A stretch of 64,000 bases of DNA from Testudinibacter aquarius (lineage in GTDB: Bacteria > Pseudomonadota > Gammaproteobacteria > Enterobacterales > Pasteurellaceae): positions 124,001 through 188,000 of the forward strand of contig NZ_SMCP01000004.1 of the NCBI RefSeq assembly GCF_004342725.1. Reading direction: 5' to 3'. A program made the position numbers and the translations under genes. The notes below the pieces were generated by a model that did not search any database, had not been told where the DNA came from, and saw only the letters and a list, made by a program, of their open reading frames with translations. This document shows positions 18,286 to 31,400 of the stretch, piece after piece (the stretch's first letter is position 1; the number at the start of each line of letters is the position of its first letter).

Positions 18286-18939
18286 TTAGTTATCCTGTTT
18301 GGCCAGCCAAGAGCAAACCGCACTTTGCACATCGGCAGCGACTTGTACCATCGATTGCGACGCATCAATCAGTACCGCATTCGGATCAGTCGCCACTAAT
18401 TCTAAATAGCGTGCACGAGTGCGCTGGAAAAAATCCAGTTGCAGCTGTTCGATTCGATCCAGCTCGCCACGGCTTCTGGCACGACTTAACCCCAGTTCGG
18501 GATCGATATCCAGATACAGCGTCAGATCGGGTTTGAAATTCCCCAGAACGGTATCACGCAGCGTTGCCAGCAAAGTGCGGTCAATTTGGCGTCCGCCGCC
18601 TTGGTAGGCTTGCGACGACATGTCATGCCGATCACCCAGCACCCATTTTCCGGTTCGCAATGCCGGACGAATCACGTTTTCGACCAACTGAATCCGTGCC
18701 GCATACAACATCAATAATTCCGCTTTATCGCTGATCACCTCATTGCCGTCGCCGAATTTAATCAGCTCACGTAATTTCTCCGCCAATGGTGTGCCCCCCG
18801 GCTCGCGGGTAAATTCAACTTGCGAAATACCATTCGCCTGCAATGCCTTCAGCACCGCCTCACGGGCGGTGGTTTTACCGGCACCTTCTAAGCCTTCGAG
18901 CACAATAAATTTACCGCACTTTTGCATCTTAATTTCCAT
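18286..18939 (-). CDS. tmk: Thymidylate kinase
   Basis: About 213-217 residues. P-loop 'GLEGAGKTT', the '[14 protein letters not shown]' segment, '[16 protein letters not shown]' and the lid '[11 protein letters not shown]' are all present. It makes dTDP from dTMP for DNA synthesis. Two starts are possible: ATG at 18939, overlapping mltG by 11 bp, or ATG at 18927, which gives the more usual short leader. An uptake signal is built into the first codons (residues KCGKF). Confidence 0.97.
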   Translation of the reverse strand: MEIKMQKCGKFIVLEGLEGAGKTTAREAVLKALQANGISQVEFTREPGGTPLAEKLRELIKFGDGNEVISDKAELLMLYAARIQLVENVIRPALRTGKWVLGDRHDMSSQAYQGGGRQIDRTLLATLRDTVLGNFKPDLTLYLDIDPELGLSRARSRGELDRIEQLQLDFFQRTRARYLELVATDPNAVLIDASQSMVQVAADVQSAVCSWLAKQDN

Positions 18940-19984
18940 TTTTTTGCGAACGCAGCCATTTTAAATATTGCTGCACTGCTTGGTTATGTTCCGCCAGACT
19001 GTTGCTGAATTTATGCCCGCCGCTGCCGTCCGCCACGAAGTAAAGTGCGGTTGTATCAGCAGGATGCGCCACCGCCTGCAAAGAAGCTTCATTCGGCATC
19101 GCAATCGGCGTTGGCGGCAAGCCGTCGATTTGATAAGTATTATAGGCGGTTTTCTCGTCCAAATCTTTGCGCCGGATATTGCCTTGATAATTGTCACCCA
19201 TGCCGTAAATCACGGTCGGATCGGTTTGCAAGCGCATACCCCGTTTCAAACGGTTAATAAACACCGCCGCTACTTGCGGCCGTTCAGACGCAATTGCGGT
19301 TTCCTTCTCCACAATCGACGCCAAGATCAACATTTCATACGGATTTTTCAGCGGCAAATCCTTATCACGTTGTTGCCACGCCTTATCCAGCGCCTGCTGA
19401 GTGCGCTGAATCGCTCGTTGCAGCAGGCCCACATCGGTGGCATTAACCGTGTAATGGTAGGTATCGGGATAGATCAACCCCTCCAAATTTTTCAGGGTTT
19501 GCCCTTCTACCGGTGCCAAACCTAACAAATCAAACACCTCCGCTTCGGATTTCTCGCCCAATTGCAACTGCAAGTGCGGTGCGGCAGCCAGCGTCTGACG
19601 GATCTGCTTGAATGTTTCGCCATCACCGAAACGAATGCCAAACTGCGCCTCTTTGCCGCTGTTCAACAACTGCAACAGCTCGGTCACATTCGTCACACCA
19701 TTCAACGAATAGGTGCCGGCTTTGACCGCACTCAGCTCCGGCTGAAAACGCAATAAAAACGGGAAAAACGTCGCGTCTTTCAGCAAACCTTGTTGCTGTA
19801 AAAACTCACCCAATTTTTTGCCGGTGGTGCCGCGTTCAATCGTCAACAATTGATCGGCTTGTGCCGTGATCGGTTGCTGCGCCAGGTTTTCGATTTGCCG
19901 ATAGCCCCAATAACCCGCAGCGGCAACCGCGATAAACATCAGTAAACTCAATCCCAAAAAGCAATAAATCAGTTTTTTCATCAT
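18929..19984 (-). CDS. mltG: Endolytic murein transglycosylase MltG (YceG)
   Basis: 351 residues. One N-terminal membrane helix ('[24 protein letters not shown]'), a LysM-like region, and the YceG catalytic domain with the essential Glu in '[10 protein letters not shown]', followed by '[17 protein letters not shown]' and '[17 protein letters not shown]'. It cuts growing glycan strands in the periplasm and sets their length. It heads the mltG-tmk-holB-tatD-DUF1523 cluster, a conserved order. Confidence 0.96.
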   Translation of the reverse strand: MMKKLIYCFLGLSLLMFIAVAAAGYWGYRQIENLAQQPITAQADQLLTIERGTTGKKLGEFLQQQGLLKDATFFPFLLRFQPELSAVKAGTYSLNGVTNVTELLQLLNSGKEAQFGIRFGDGETFKQIRQTLAAAPHLQLQLGEKSEAEVFDLLGLAPVEGQTLKNLEGLIYPDTYHYTVNATDVGLLQRAIQRTQQALDKAWQQRDKDLPLKNPYEMLILASIVEKETAIASERPQVAAVFINRLKRGMRLQTDPTVIYGMGDNYQGNIRRKDLDEKTAYNTYQIDGLPPTPIAMPNEASLQAVAHPADTTALYFVADGSGGHKFSNSLAEHNQAVQQYLKWLRSQKNGN

Positions 19985-20334
19985 TCACAATTCTTCAAAT
20001 AAATACGTCGCTAGTTTAGCAGGAAACTGCGCTTGGTGATAGCAATCTGACCACGTGATTTTTCGGCAGATTGTGTTATAAGTCATTGTTCAATTACTAG
20101 GATCTGTTGATCTTTGTTATAATTTGAGCTATAGACTATTTTTCGCCAATCTAACGCCTTGTTAAATACAAAACAAGAACAACTGCAAAATTGAGCCATT
20201 TTGCCTTGCTGCTCCCCATTTGATCTAATTTCAAATTTAAAGACTTTACGGATTAACATAGTTCAGTCAAAATAACGTTCTCACTTATTATATGCTTGGT
20301 CTATGCAAAAGATTAGATAAAATAGAGGGAAATC
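19985..20334. other. Intergenic region, no gene seen
   Basis: 350 bp of AT-rich DNA between the divergent mltG and glycosyltransferase genes. It should hold promoters for both. A loose promoter-like pair (TTACTA at 20094 and TATAAT at 20118) is present but not convincing. GAGGG precedes the ATG at 20335. I see no RNA gene or repeat. Confidence 0.5.
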
Positions 20335-21543
20335 ATGCAACAGACAATATGTTTAAATATGATCGTTAAAAATGAAGAAAATATTATTCAAGATACCCTA
20401 CATAATATTATCCAACATATTAACATCGATTATTGGGTGATTGCAGATACCGGCTCTAGTGATAATACGATTAAATTGATTACCGATTTTTTTGCTGAAA
20501 AAAATATTAAAGGTGAAATTCACCAACATGATTGGCTGAATTTTTCACACAATCGAAATTTAGCACTGGATTTGTGCCAAGGAAAATCAGATTATATTTT
20601 TATCTTTGATGCCGACGATCGTTTCAACGGCTCATTTAAATTGCCGAGTTTAACCGAAGACAGCTATTATTTTTTAATGTCAAACCAAGGCACAGAATAC
20701 CAACGCCCATTATTAATCAAAAATAACGGCCAATTTTTTTGGCGCAGTGTATTGCATGAATTTTTACAATCCAAGCAAACAAATCACTCAAAAGCACTAA
20801 TTTCAGGCGACTATCACATTGTATCCGGACGTTTTGGACATCGCAGCCAAGATCCGGAGAAATATTTGAAAGATGCCGAACTGCTCGAAGCGGCATATCA
20901 GCAAAATGAAGATGAGGATTTAAAACCCCGTTATGCTTTTTATTGCGCTCAATCTTATCGAGATGCAGAATATTACCAGCAAGCAATCGAATGGTATCTA
21001 AAACGAATTGAATTAGGCGGTTGGATTGAAGAGGTCACCTGCGCCTATGAGTCCTTGGGAATCTGTTATGAACACCTGAATGATAATAAATCCGCTATTT
21101 ATTATTGGCTTGCCGGTTATGATTATAATCCGAATCGGATAGAGTGTTTGTATAATGCCGTTCGATTATTGCGAATTCAAGGAAAGTGTAAATTAGCTTA
21201 TCAACTTGGGATGATTGCTAAAAATATTCCTTTCCCCAAAAATGATATTTTATTTGTTAAAAAATCCATCCATGATTTTTGGATTAATTTTGAGCTATCT
21301 ATCAGTGCTTATTATGTTAATGATTTCCAATTAGGCTATCAATGTTGTAAAAAAATCTTATTTTCTCATCCTGAGCCACATATCAGAGATATTACGATTA
21401 ATAATTTAAAATTTTATCAGCAGCAGGCGGCTCAAGATTCAGTATCAGAAGTAAATAAATTATTGGATAAATTAACCGCTGATCTATCACCTAAAAATAA
21501 CGCAACTGCCACAGAAATAATTGAATATTTAAAATCACTGTGA
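20335..21543 (+). CDS. Family 2 glycosyltransferase with TPR-like C-terminal region
   Basis: 402 residues. The N-terminal GT-A fold starts 'ICLNMIVKNEENIIQDTL', has the nucleotide-binding 'DTGSSDNT' (38-45) and the metal-binding 'DADD' (92-95). Residues about 190-330 form TPR-like helix pairs ('PRYAFYCAQSYRDAEYYQQAIEWYLKRI', 'AYESLGICYEHLNDNKSAIYYWLAG'). This layout (SunS-like GT2 plus TPR) is found in enzymes that glycosylate proteins or surface glycans; the acceptor is not readable. It is richer in AT than the housekeeping genes around it, which may indicate transfer. It faces the adhesin cluster and is convergent with the first tpgA-like gene, sharing a terminator. Modification of the Thr-rich adhesins is a hypothesis only. 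Confidence 0.8.
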   Translation: MQQTICLNMIVKNEENIIQDTLHNIIQHINIDYWVIADTGSSDNTIKLITDFFAEKNIKGEIHQHDWLNFSHNRNLALDLCQGKSDYIFIFDADDRFNGSFKLPSLTEDSYYFLMSNQGTEYQRPLLIKNNGQFFWRSVLHEFLQSKQTNHSKALISGDYHIVSGRFGHRSQDPEKYLKDAELLEAAYQQNEDEDLKPRYAFYCAQSYRDAEYYQQAIEWYLKRIELGGWIEEVTCAYESLGICYEHLNDNKSAIYYWLAGYDYNPNRIECLYNAVRLLRIQGKCKLAYQLGMIAKNIPFPKNDILFVKKSIHDFWINFELSISAYYVNDFQLGYQCCKKILFSHPEPHIRDITINNLKFYQQQAAQDSVSEVNKLLDKLTADLSPKNNATATEIIEYLKSL

Positions 21544-21548
21544 CTAAA

Positions 21549-21578
21549 AAGCCGTGCCAATATAGATTGACACGGCTT
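21549..21578. terminator. Bidirectional terminator, glycosyltransferase / tpgA-like 1
   Basis: AAGCCGTG (21549-21556) and CACGGCTT (21571-21578) pair, and the stem continues inside after one mismatch with CAAT/ATTG. It sits between two convergent genes 50 bp apart. Confidence 0.8.
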
Positions 21579-21595
21579 ATTCATAGCACAAAAAC

Positions 21596-22342
21596 TTAGT
21601 TAGCCGAGATCACCACACGGCGGTTTGGACGCAGGCAGTCACGCAATGCTTGTCCTTGTTCCGCTTCACACGCCACCACTTGATCTGCTTTGCCGTGTCC
21701 GACTGCTGTCACCGCACTTGCCGCAAATCCTTTCGAAACCAAATAGGCTTTCACCGCTTCGGCACGTCTTTGCGACAACACTTGATTGTAGCTGTCCGAA
21801 CCTAAACGATCGGTATAGCCGTCCACTGTCAGCGCTTTGCTGCCGCTTTCATTTAAACCACGCGCCACCTCGTCAATCGCCGATTTGCCTTTGGCGCTCA
21901 AGGTCGCCGAGTCAAAATCAAACAAGAAGTCGCCCGACAGTTCATACTGATTGTTACAGCCGGTCGGTTTCCAGAAGAATGATTGGGCATTCATGTCTTT
22001 GTCGAACAACACTTTGTATTGACAAATTTTATGCTCACCGTTTTGGCGGTAATTGAACACATAGTCCCATTCACGCACGGCAAACAAGCCTTCGCTAAAG
22101 TGCGGTCTGCCAATCAGATAATACAGCTGATCTTTGTTCATGCCTTTTTCGATCATGCGCACGTTATCCCAGTTCGGCCAAATGCCATACTGCGAACCGC
22201 TGAAATTCACACCGGCATCTTCCACTTTCGGCCACACCGGCTGATCGGTCGTGCCGTCCGATTTAACATCGCTCAAACGACAGCCCGCTAATGCGACTGC
22301 AACTGCCAGTGGTAACGCATACTTCACTAACTTTAATTTCAT
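21596..22342 (-). CDS. TpgA-like lipoprotein: BamE/SmpA-like domain plus OmpA peptidoglycan-binding domain (copy 1)
   Basis: 248 residues. A lipoprotein signal ends in the lipobox 'LAGC' (Cys21). Residues about 45-125 resemble SmpA/BamE ('MIEKGMNKDQLYYLIGRPHF', 'REWDYVFNYR'). Residues about 135-245 form an OmpA-like domain with 'FDFDSATLS', 'VDGYTDRLGSDSYN' and the peptidoglycan-binding 'NQVLSQRRAEAV'. This domain pair matches TpgA of Acinetobacter, which binds the trimeric autotransporter AtaA and ties it to peptidoglycan. The gene follows the 3320-residue adhesin gene on the same strand, 64 bp downstream, with an uptake-signal hairpin between. The mature part differs from copy 2 at only about five residues. 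Confidence 0.85.
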   Translation of the reverse strand: MKLKLVKYALPLAVAVALAGCRLSDVKSDGTTDQPVWPKVEDAGVNFSGSQYGIWPNWDNVRMIEKGMNKDQLYYLIGRPHFSEGLFAVREWDYVFNYRQNGEHKICQYKVLFDKDMNAQSFFWKPTGCNNQYELSGDFLFDFDSATLSAKGKSAIDEVARGLNESGSKALTVDGYTDRLGSDSYNQVLSQRRAEAVKAYLVSKGFAASAVTAVGHGKADQVVACEAEQGQALRDCLRPNRRVVISAN

Positions 22343-22363
22343 CTCACCATTTCCTTTTTGTTG

Positions 22364-22397
22364 ACCGCACTTTGCACAACGTTGTCCAAAGTGCGGT
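22364..22397 (-). terminator. Paired uptake-signal hairpin between adhesin 1 and tpgA-like 1
   Basis: ACCGCACTTTG (22364-22374) and CAAAGTGCGGT (22387-22397) form an 11-bp stem. It lies inside a presumed operon and so may reduce rather than stop read-through. The other adhesin module has the same kind of hairpin at the same place. Confidence 0.6.
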
Positions 22398-22406
22398 TAA
22401 GATTTA

Positions 22407-25400
22407 TTACCACTGATAACCAACACCGATACTGGCACTGGTATCTTTCTCGCTATTGGTGGCTCCCGTCAGTTTCACAATAACCTTGCCGTTATCACTG
22501 ATACGGGAAACCCCTAACGCCATCGCATTTTCACCACGATGAGTACCGCCAGCGACGGCAACCATTGAGTGTCCCGGCAAATAAGCCTGTGGCAAGCCCG
22601 CCGCTGCCATAGCAGAAGCCGTACCTGCACTAGCACGATTGTCAACTTTGTTAATGCGGTTATTAATAGTATTGCTAACCGCACTTAACTGGTTCACATT
22701 CACCGCATCAGTACCCTCTACTCCCGGCGCGACGTTAGTGATTCGGTTGCCACCATTATTCAAGCCGTTAGATGTCAACGAAACCGTACCGTTATCTCCG
22801 CCAGTAACAGTCACACCGTTGTTGCCTACTGTCGTATTGCCTGTTTTAATGCTGGTGAAATTAGGGGTATCGCTCATTTTCACCGTGATATTGCCATTGC
22901 TATCGGCTGAAGTGGAGATGTTATTGCCATCACCTTTAATCCCGATAGTACTACCCAGTCTAGCAACATAGCTTCCGCTATCAGTTTCAAAGGTTAACGG
23001 TTTTTGTACTCCGGCAGTCAAATTACTGATTGCGGCTCCGACAGTATGCACCGTCACACTATTGCCACTGGATGGATTTCCATCGGTTACAGTATAAGTC
23101 GGTGCAGTAATGTTGCCGTTTACATCGACAGCTGAACCACCACCTAATGTCGCCGCCACCGCTTTAGCGTTGTTGTATAATTGACTACCGTTTACGGCAT
23201 CGCTACTGGTCGCCGAGATGTTTCCGTTAGCCAGCCCACTGATTTTATTGGTGTTTGAGTCGGTTACCACCGTGCCAACTGTCGTTTTATCAAAACTGAC
23301 GACTTTTGCTGTAGCCACGCTATATTCCACGCCGCCATTGGCATTGGTAGCCGTTGTCACTTCAATATTATCACCGGCAACAACTGAACTCTGCGCCTGA
23401 GCCTGCTGTTGGATCTTATACAGCTGGCTGCCATTTACTGCGTCCGTGCTGGTTGCCGAAATATCACCCTCTGCAACACCACTGATCTTATTACCGCCAG
23501 CATTAATGCCGGTCGTGCTAATACTGACATCACCCACGCGCAAACCGTCTTTGTTCAGCGCGACTTTGTCTGACACGGTTACGCCATTTTGATTTAACAC
23601 AGTATTACCGGCAGTCACACTGTCAATATTCAGGTCTTTGGCTGTTGCTACATTGTAGATAGTCTGTCCGTCCTTACCTTTACTTTCGGTAACAACAATA
23701 TTATCCCCTTGTGTTATTTCCGTTGCCGCAGCCGCCGCTGCTTTCTTCACATCATTTAACTGCGCAACATTAACCGCATCACTGTCGTTAACACCGGCTG
23801 CCACGTTGGTGATGGCATTGCCGCCATTGTTTAATCCGGCGTTGGTTAAGCTGACCGTGCCGTTAGTACCATCATTGATAGTTAGCCCAGTATTGTTTAG
23901 CACACTGTTGCCTGCAACAACGCTGTCTACAGTCAGATTATTCAGTGTAGCAATACTGATTTGATTGCCGTTTTGAGTCACAGCAATATTTTTACCGGCA
24001 TCTATCGTCACGGTTTCGCCCGGTGCAACTTGTTCGACACTGCTACCTGACACTTCACCGTCAGAAGCACTGCTGGTCAAATTGAAGCCTTGGTTGGCGA
24101 TGTTGCTGACTGCTTTAAGCTGATCTTCTGTCGCCGCCTGACCGCTGGTGATGTTATCCGCATTCCAACTGGTGTTGCTTAAGCCGCCGATAGTGCCGCT
24201 ATCACCGTTGATGGTCACCGGTTTAGCAGTGCCAATCGTGACATTGTTCGATAATCCTAACTGAACGCCATCTGCTGTTGTAGTGCTAATGATGTTGTTG
24301 TCACCTTTAACATTAATGGTAGCGCCCAAGGCAAAATTATTACTGCTGTTGCCATCACCAAAGTTGATCCCTTTAACAATATTCGCTGCATTGGTCGCAA
24401 TATCTGCGGTGTTCTGCGCAATATTAGCACTGTTAGCCGCGACATTTTGGTTAGTGGCATGCAACTGACTACCATTAACCGCATCGGTTGAAGTTGCATT
24501 CAGCTCACCTGCTTTAACATTCGTCAAGCTCACCGGCTCACTCGCCGAAGTGCCCCCCAGTGTAATGCTGTCGTGCGCATCATTGTCATAGACTACCGCA
24601 TTCGGCACTGCGACATTGTATTCCACACCACCATCAGCATTAGTATCCGTCGTCACAGTGACATTATCACCAGCCACGACAGTGCTGTGCGCCGCCGCAG
24701 TCGTTCTAACTTCCTTTAACTGTGCAACATTAACTGCATCGCTATCGTTAACACCGGCTGCCACGTTCGTGATGGCGTTGCCGCCGTTGTTTAATCCGGT
24801 GTTAGTCAAGCTGACATTATTTGTTCCGCCAGTGATGGTGATACCGTCAGTATTGATCGTGGTATTGCCTGCAACAACGCTGTCAACCGTCAAATTTTTG
24901 TTTAATCCAATTTTCACACTGTCTGCGGTTGCCGTCGTCGTAATATTATCATCACCATTGATTGCTACTTTGCTACCCAGCAGTTTTTCATCAGTGCTGC
25001 CATTGTCGCCGGTAAAAGTTAAGCCCTTACTGTCAACCGCACTTTTCGCATCGACCCCTTTTTGAATGTCATCTTTGGTTGCTTGGGTTAAATCCAGCGC
25101 ATAATCGGTGATATTGGTGGTGCTATCTTTCTCCGCTTTAACCACACTGACCGCACTTTCATTTGCCGCAGAAACACTGGCGCCATCAGCATTGACGGTG
25201 TAAATCGTTTGATCGTTTGCCCCTGTTGCTGTTGTTACTGAGCTGACATTGGTACCGGCTGCCACTTCACTTTTCGCTGCCGCCGCTGCATTTTTCACAT
25301 CACCGATATTGGCGGCATTGCTGTCCACATCGCCGCCACTGGCGACATTAGTTATCTGGTTGCCGCCGTTATTTAACCCATTATTGGTTAAACTAACCGG

Positions 25401-28400
25401 ACTATTCGCACCACCATTGATTGTTATTCCGGCGTCATTGAGCACCGTATTACCGGCGGTAACACTATCCAAATTAATATTTTTGGCTAACGCTAACTGC
25501 ACCCCATCTGCTGTTGTAGTACTAGTGACATTGCTATCTCCTTTAACATTAATGGTATCTCCTAACTGATATTGCGTGCTTGTCGCACCATCGCCAAAGT
25601 TAATCCCTTTTTCGATTTCTGCTGTATTCTGTGCAATATTTTTAGTGTTGTTAGCAACATTTGTATTAGTCGTATGCAATTGGCTGCCGTTCACCGCGTC
25701 AGTTGAGTTTTCGTTGACATCTCCGGCTGCTACATTCGTGATTTTATCTCCACCGACATCCAAACCGTTTGCTGTGCCGGTTAAGGTTGTGCTGTTATTT
25801 GCATCACCTACAACCACAGAACCGGCATTAACCGTATTCGCACTGACACTGTTCAGCCCTGTTAAGTCTTTGTTCAACTTCACTTTTACGCCATTTTTAT
25901 CAGCAGTTGTAGTGATATTTTCATCGCCATTGACCGCAACTTGGCTGCCTAACAGTTTTTCATCGCTGCTGCCACTGTCTCCGGTAAAGGTCAAGCCTTT
26001 ACTGTCAACGGTCTCTTTAGCATCAACGCCTTTTTGAATGTCATCTTTAGTCGCTTGGCTTAAATCCAGTGCATAATCGGTGACATCATTGCCTTTGTCA
26101 CTGGCTGTTGCCACAATCGCTGTTGAACCTGTTACCGTTGCTTTTTCCGCATTGACGGTATAAGTCGTGGTGTTGTCATCCACTTCAGCTGTCACTTTGG
26201 TATTATTACCCGCAATCACTTTGGCGACTTTCTGGTTGGCTGCTACTTGGTTGAGCTGACTCATATTTACCGCATCGGTGTCATTCTCACCTGCGGCAAC
26301 ATTACTGATTTTATTACCCGCCACATCAATACCAGTCGAAGTGATACTCGGACCATTGTTAATGCTTAACCCATCGCCGTTGATTACCGTGTTACCAACA
26401 CTGACCTTATCAAAAACCACTTCTTTCGCCGTCGCAATTTTAATGCCGCCGTTGTCAGCTGTTAGCTCAATATTGTCACCGGTTACAAAGTTGGCGCTAT
26501 TACTGTCTTTCGTCAGCGTTTTCACTTCAGTGCCATCAATTTGTGTTACCACAGTTTGAAGTGCAGTATCGGCTTTAGCTAAACTTGCTTTGCTCGCCTC
26601 TGACAGATCCACTTTATAGTCAGTGACGTTATTCACATCCGACGTATCAGGCTCTACCGTAACCGCACTTGAACCGGCTGAAGCCGTGGTTCCTTTGGCA
26701 TTAACAGTGTAAACAGTTTGATTATCAGCACCTTTGCTTTCGTCCACAGAAACCACATTGGTACCGGCTTTCACTTCACTTTTCGCTGCAGCGGCTGCGG
26801 TTTTTACATCACCGATATTCGCGGCATTGCTGTCCACATCGCCGCCACTGGCGACATTGGTAATGCTATTGCCACCGTTGTTTAATCCGGTGTTAGTCAA
26901 GCTGACATTATTTGTTCCGCCAGTGATGGTGATACCGTCAGTATTGATCGTGGTATTGCCTGCAACAACGCTGTCAACCGTCAAATTTTTGTTTAATCCA
27001 ATTTTCACACTGTCTACGGTTGCCGTCGTCGTAATATTATCATCACCATTGATTGCCACTTTGCTACCCAGCAGTTTTTCATCAGTGCTACCATTGTCGC
27101 CGGTAAAAGTTAAACCTTTACTGTCAACCGCACTTTTCGCATCGACCCCTTTTTGAATGTTATCTTTGGTGGTTTGGGTTAAATCCAGTGCATAATCAGT
27201 GATATTCGTGGTGCTATCTTTCTCCGCTTTAACCACACTGACCGCACTTTCATTTGCTGCAGAAACGCTGGCGCCATCGGCATTGACGGTGTAAATCGTT
27301 TGATCATTTGCCCCTGTTGCTGTTGTTACTGAGCTGACATTGGTACCGGCTGCCACTTCACTTTTCGCTGCCGCCGCTGCATTTTTCACATCACCGATAT
27401 TGGCGGCATTGCTGTCCACATTGCCACCACTGGCGACATTGCTGATCGCCGTATTGCCGGCATTGATACCGTCTTTACTAATCTCAACAGTATCGCCCAC
27501 CTTGATTGTTTCAGTCGCAATGCTGCTCAATCCAGTCAGATTTTTTGCCAACTCAATCGCAATTGAACCGTCCGCATTGCCCACTGTCTTGATGTTATTC
27601 GCCGTGGTCTCGCCTGTTGCGCCGCCGGTGATACTTAACACCTCTGCCGGTTTTCGCTTAATCAGGGTATCGTTATCCCCTTTAAATTGGGATTCGGTAT
27701 TTTGAATGGCGGTATAAACATCGCCACCGTTGACCGCACTTTTGCTGCCTTCGGTCACGCTGCCGCCGTTGTTGATGGTGACACTGTCAAAGGTAACCTC
27801 TTTTGCGGTCGAGACTTTAATATCGCCGTTCTCGTTGGAAACCACAATATTGTCACCATTCACAAAGTTCACGCTGTTATTTGTTTGATCAACCGTTTTC
27901 GCATTCGCACCGTTCACTTGGGCTGTCCAGGATTGAAGTGCACTATCGGCTTTAGCCAGGCTTTCTTTGCTATTGTCTGATAGATCGACTTTATAGTCGG
28001 TGACATTATTCGTATCCGACGTACCTGCCGCTACTGTGACCGCACTTGAACCGGCTGAAGTTTTGGCGCCATTTGCATTGACGGTGTAAACGGTTTGATT
28101 ATTATCGCCTTTACTTTCGTCCACTGACGCAACGTTAGTGCCGGCTTTAACTTCGCTTTTCGCTGCCGCCGCTGCAGTTTGCACATCACCAATATTCGCG
28201 GCATTGCTGGTCACATCGCCGCCACTAGCTACATTAGTAATCTGATTGCCACCGTTGTTTAACCCGGTGTTAGTCAAACTGACATTATTGGTTCCACCAG
28301 TAATCGTCACGCCATCGTTATTAAGCGTAGTATTTCCTGCAGTAACACTATCCACTTTTAACGCTTTGTTTAGTGCAATTTTCACCTCGTTTGCGGTTGC

Positions 28401-31400
28401 CGTTGTGGTAATATTTTCATCGCCCTTGATTGCAACTTCGCTGCCCAACAATTTTTCATCGGTGTTACCGCTGTCGCCGGTGAAAGTTAAGCCTTTGCCG
28501 TCAACCGCCTCTTTGGCATCGACCCCTTTCTTAATGTCATCTTTGGTGTTTTGAGTTAAATCCAACGCATAGTCAGTGACATTTGTGCTGCTGTTTTTCT
28601 CACCTTTAGCCACGCTGACCGCACTTCCTTCCGCGGCAGAAACGCTGGCGCCATCGGCATTCACGGTATAAATCGTTTGCTTAGTTTCGCCGGTTTCTGA
28701 TGTCACTGACGCAACATTCGTGCCGGCTTTAACTTCGCTTTTCGCTGCTGCCGCTGCAGTTTGCACATCACCGATATTCGCGGCATTGCTGGTCACATCG
28801 CCGCCACTGGCAACATTGCTGATCACCGTATCGCCGGCATTGATACCGCCGTTATTAATACTCACCGGTCCTGCTGTCAGGCTGTTAGTTGTTACGTTAT
28901 TAAACGTCACATCTTGCTTAGTCGCCACTTTAATGCCGCCACTGTCTGCCGTCAAAGTAATATTGTCGCCAGTAATGAAGTTAGCGCTGTTGTCATCTTG
29001 CTTCAGTGTTTTCACCGTTGCGCCATCAATTTGCGTTACCACAGTTTGAAGTGCACTATCGGCTTTCTCCAAGCTCTGTTTCGAGGTTTGCGACAAGCTG
29101 ATGGCATAATCGGTTACCCCTGTTGCACTGGCAGCACCGGCAACCGCACTCAAACCGCTATCTGCCGCCGCACTGACGGTGGCTTTTTCCGCATTAACGG
29201 TATATGTGGTGACTGTGCCGTTGACTACCGGATCATTTACCGTAACATTATTACCTGCCTCTACAACGGTAGTTTTGTTTGCTGAGTTAATCGCTTCCGC
29301 TACATCAGCCGCAGTTGCAAAATTATCACCGTCAGTCTGCGCACTGACCGTACCGTTATCCGCCACGGTTAAATCCGATTTATTCACCGAATAACTGACA
29401 TTTGAGATACCATTTGCTGTTGCCACTGTAGCCGTCGTGCCGGTACCATTGATGAAATTCACCGTATCGCCCGGCGCCACTTTTGCTGAAGTTCCACCGT
29501 TAGCTTGAATATTCCAACCCTTGGCTGCCACCTCTGCAACGGTATATAACTGACTACCGTTAATCGCATCGGTGCTGGTTGCACTGATTTGACCAGCGGC
29601 GACATTAATAATCTGACGTTCCGCACCAACTGCGCCAACGCTTACCACACCGTTCGCTGCACTACCGACACCGGCAAAGGTGCCGTAAGTAATACCATTA
29701 ATGGTTGCAGATGTTTCCGCCGTAGCTGCACGATCCGCCGAGGCATTGCCTAAAATGACGCTGTTTGCTTGTGAAGTGGTGACGTTATTACCAACCACAA
29801 AAGTATTAGCCTGTTGCACATTATTTTGATTACCGATAATCCGACTACCGTCAGCGTCTGCGCCCATCAGATTGCCATTACCGAATGCGCCGGCATTATC
29901 TGCCGCAATCGGCGCAGCTTGCGTACCGTTATCATTACCGACAGTATAAGTGCCTGCACCCGTAATATAAGACGGATCGCCCAGCGCACCGGAACCTTTG
30001 CCGCTGACCACATTGCCAGTACCGATAGCAATACTGTCTTCCGCGGTGGCTTGCGCACCTTTACCGATTGCAACTGCATTTGCGCCTGAAGCAATTGCTG
30101 CATCACCTTGTGCTATAGAGCTGATCCCACTTGCAGCAGAAGTATTACCCAACGCAATTGATCTAGCCGCAGTAGCTCTCGCTTCATTACCAAGGCTGGT
30201 GGCATTTGCCGCCGTTGCCTGCGCCTGATAACCCAACGCTGCCGCACGAGTTGCCGACGCTGTTGCCAGATAGCCAACTGCCAAAGCGTTAGCAACGGTA
30301 GCATTAGCCTGACGTCCCAAAGCAGTTGCATTGTTGCCGTTGGCATTCGCCATCATGCCGAGTGCCACTGCGCTGTCGCCCGTGGCTTTAGTATTCGTAC
30401 CCAATGCCATCGCATGGGCACCGTTAGCTTGCGCATTCAGTGCAAGCGCCACAGCATCCGAGCCGCTTACTTTGGTTGACTGCCCCAAAGCAATCGTGAA
30501 TGCGCTAGTTTGTTCCGCACCATTAACTGTTTTTCCGGCTTCGTAACCGATAGCAATATTAGAACCGAGACTGCGTGAAGAAGCCGCACCGGCACCACTG
30601 CCAATGGCGATATTGTTACTATTCGGCGCACTTTCGGTGCCGATTAATGTACCGCCGGCTCCCTCACCAATCGCCACATTATTGTGACCATTAGTGATTG
30701 TGCCTTTACCGTTCATACTAATATTGCTGTTGCCGATGACATCATTGCCACTGCCATTACCGGTAGAGAAGTTTTTATTGCCGGTTACCCTCTGACCGGC
30801 ACCGCCAAGTGCCACGTTGTTATTGCCGGTAACGGTCGAACCGCTGTTGCCACCAAGCGCCACATTACTGTTGCCGCTGACATCATTGCCTGAAATACTG
30901 CCAACAGCCGTATTTGCCTCGCCGGTCACGCGCGCACCTGCATCATCACCCAACGCCGAATTTCGCCAGCCGTTAATTCCACTGCCTGCATTGCGCCCCA
31001 AAGCGACATTGGCAGAACCGCTCAGATTGCTCCCTGCGGACAAACCAATGGCCACATTATACAATGCAGGGTTTTGGATGGCGTAAGTACCACCCAGCCC
31101 ATCGTTGGTCTGCTCTGCCCGTGCGCTCAAATTACTGCCGGCATCACGACCAATGGCGATATTATCTTGCGGAATAATCACGACATTTTTAACGGTATCG
31201 CTGCCAGTGGTCATATTGCTGCCAGCTTGGTAGCCAAGGGCAACATTGTATTGCCCCGGCACATTTTGGCCGGCATTGGTACCCACCGCAACATTGTGAA
31301 TATAACGAGTATTTGGAGCCGCATTAACACCAGCCGCATTACCAATTGCAACGGTACTGTTGCCCAACGCTTGTGCGCCCGAACCAATTGCGATTGCCGC

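Noticed and set aside
19985-20334. A tRNA or small RNA between mltG and the glycosyltransferase
   Set aside because: No cloverleaf, no T-loop consensus and no terminator pattern could be found in the interval.
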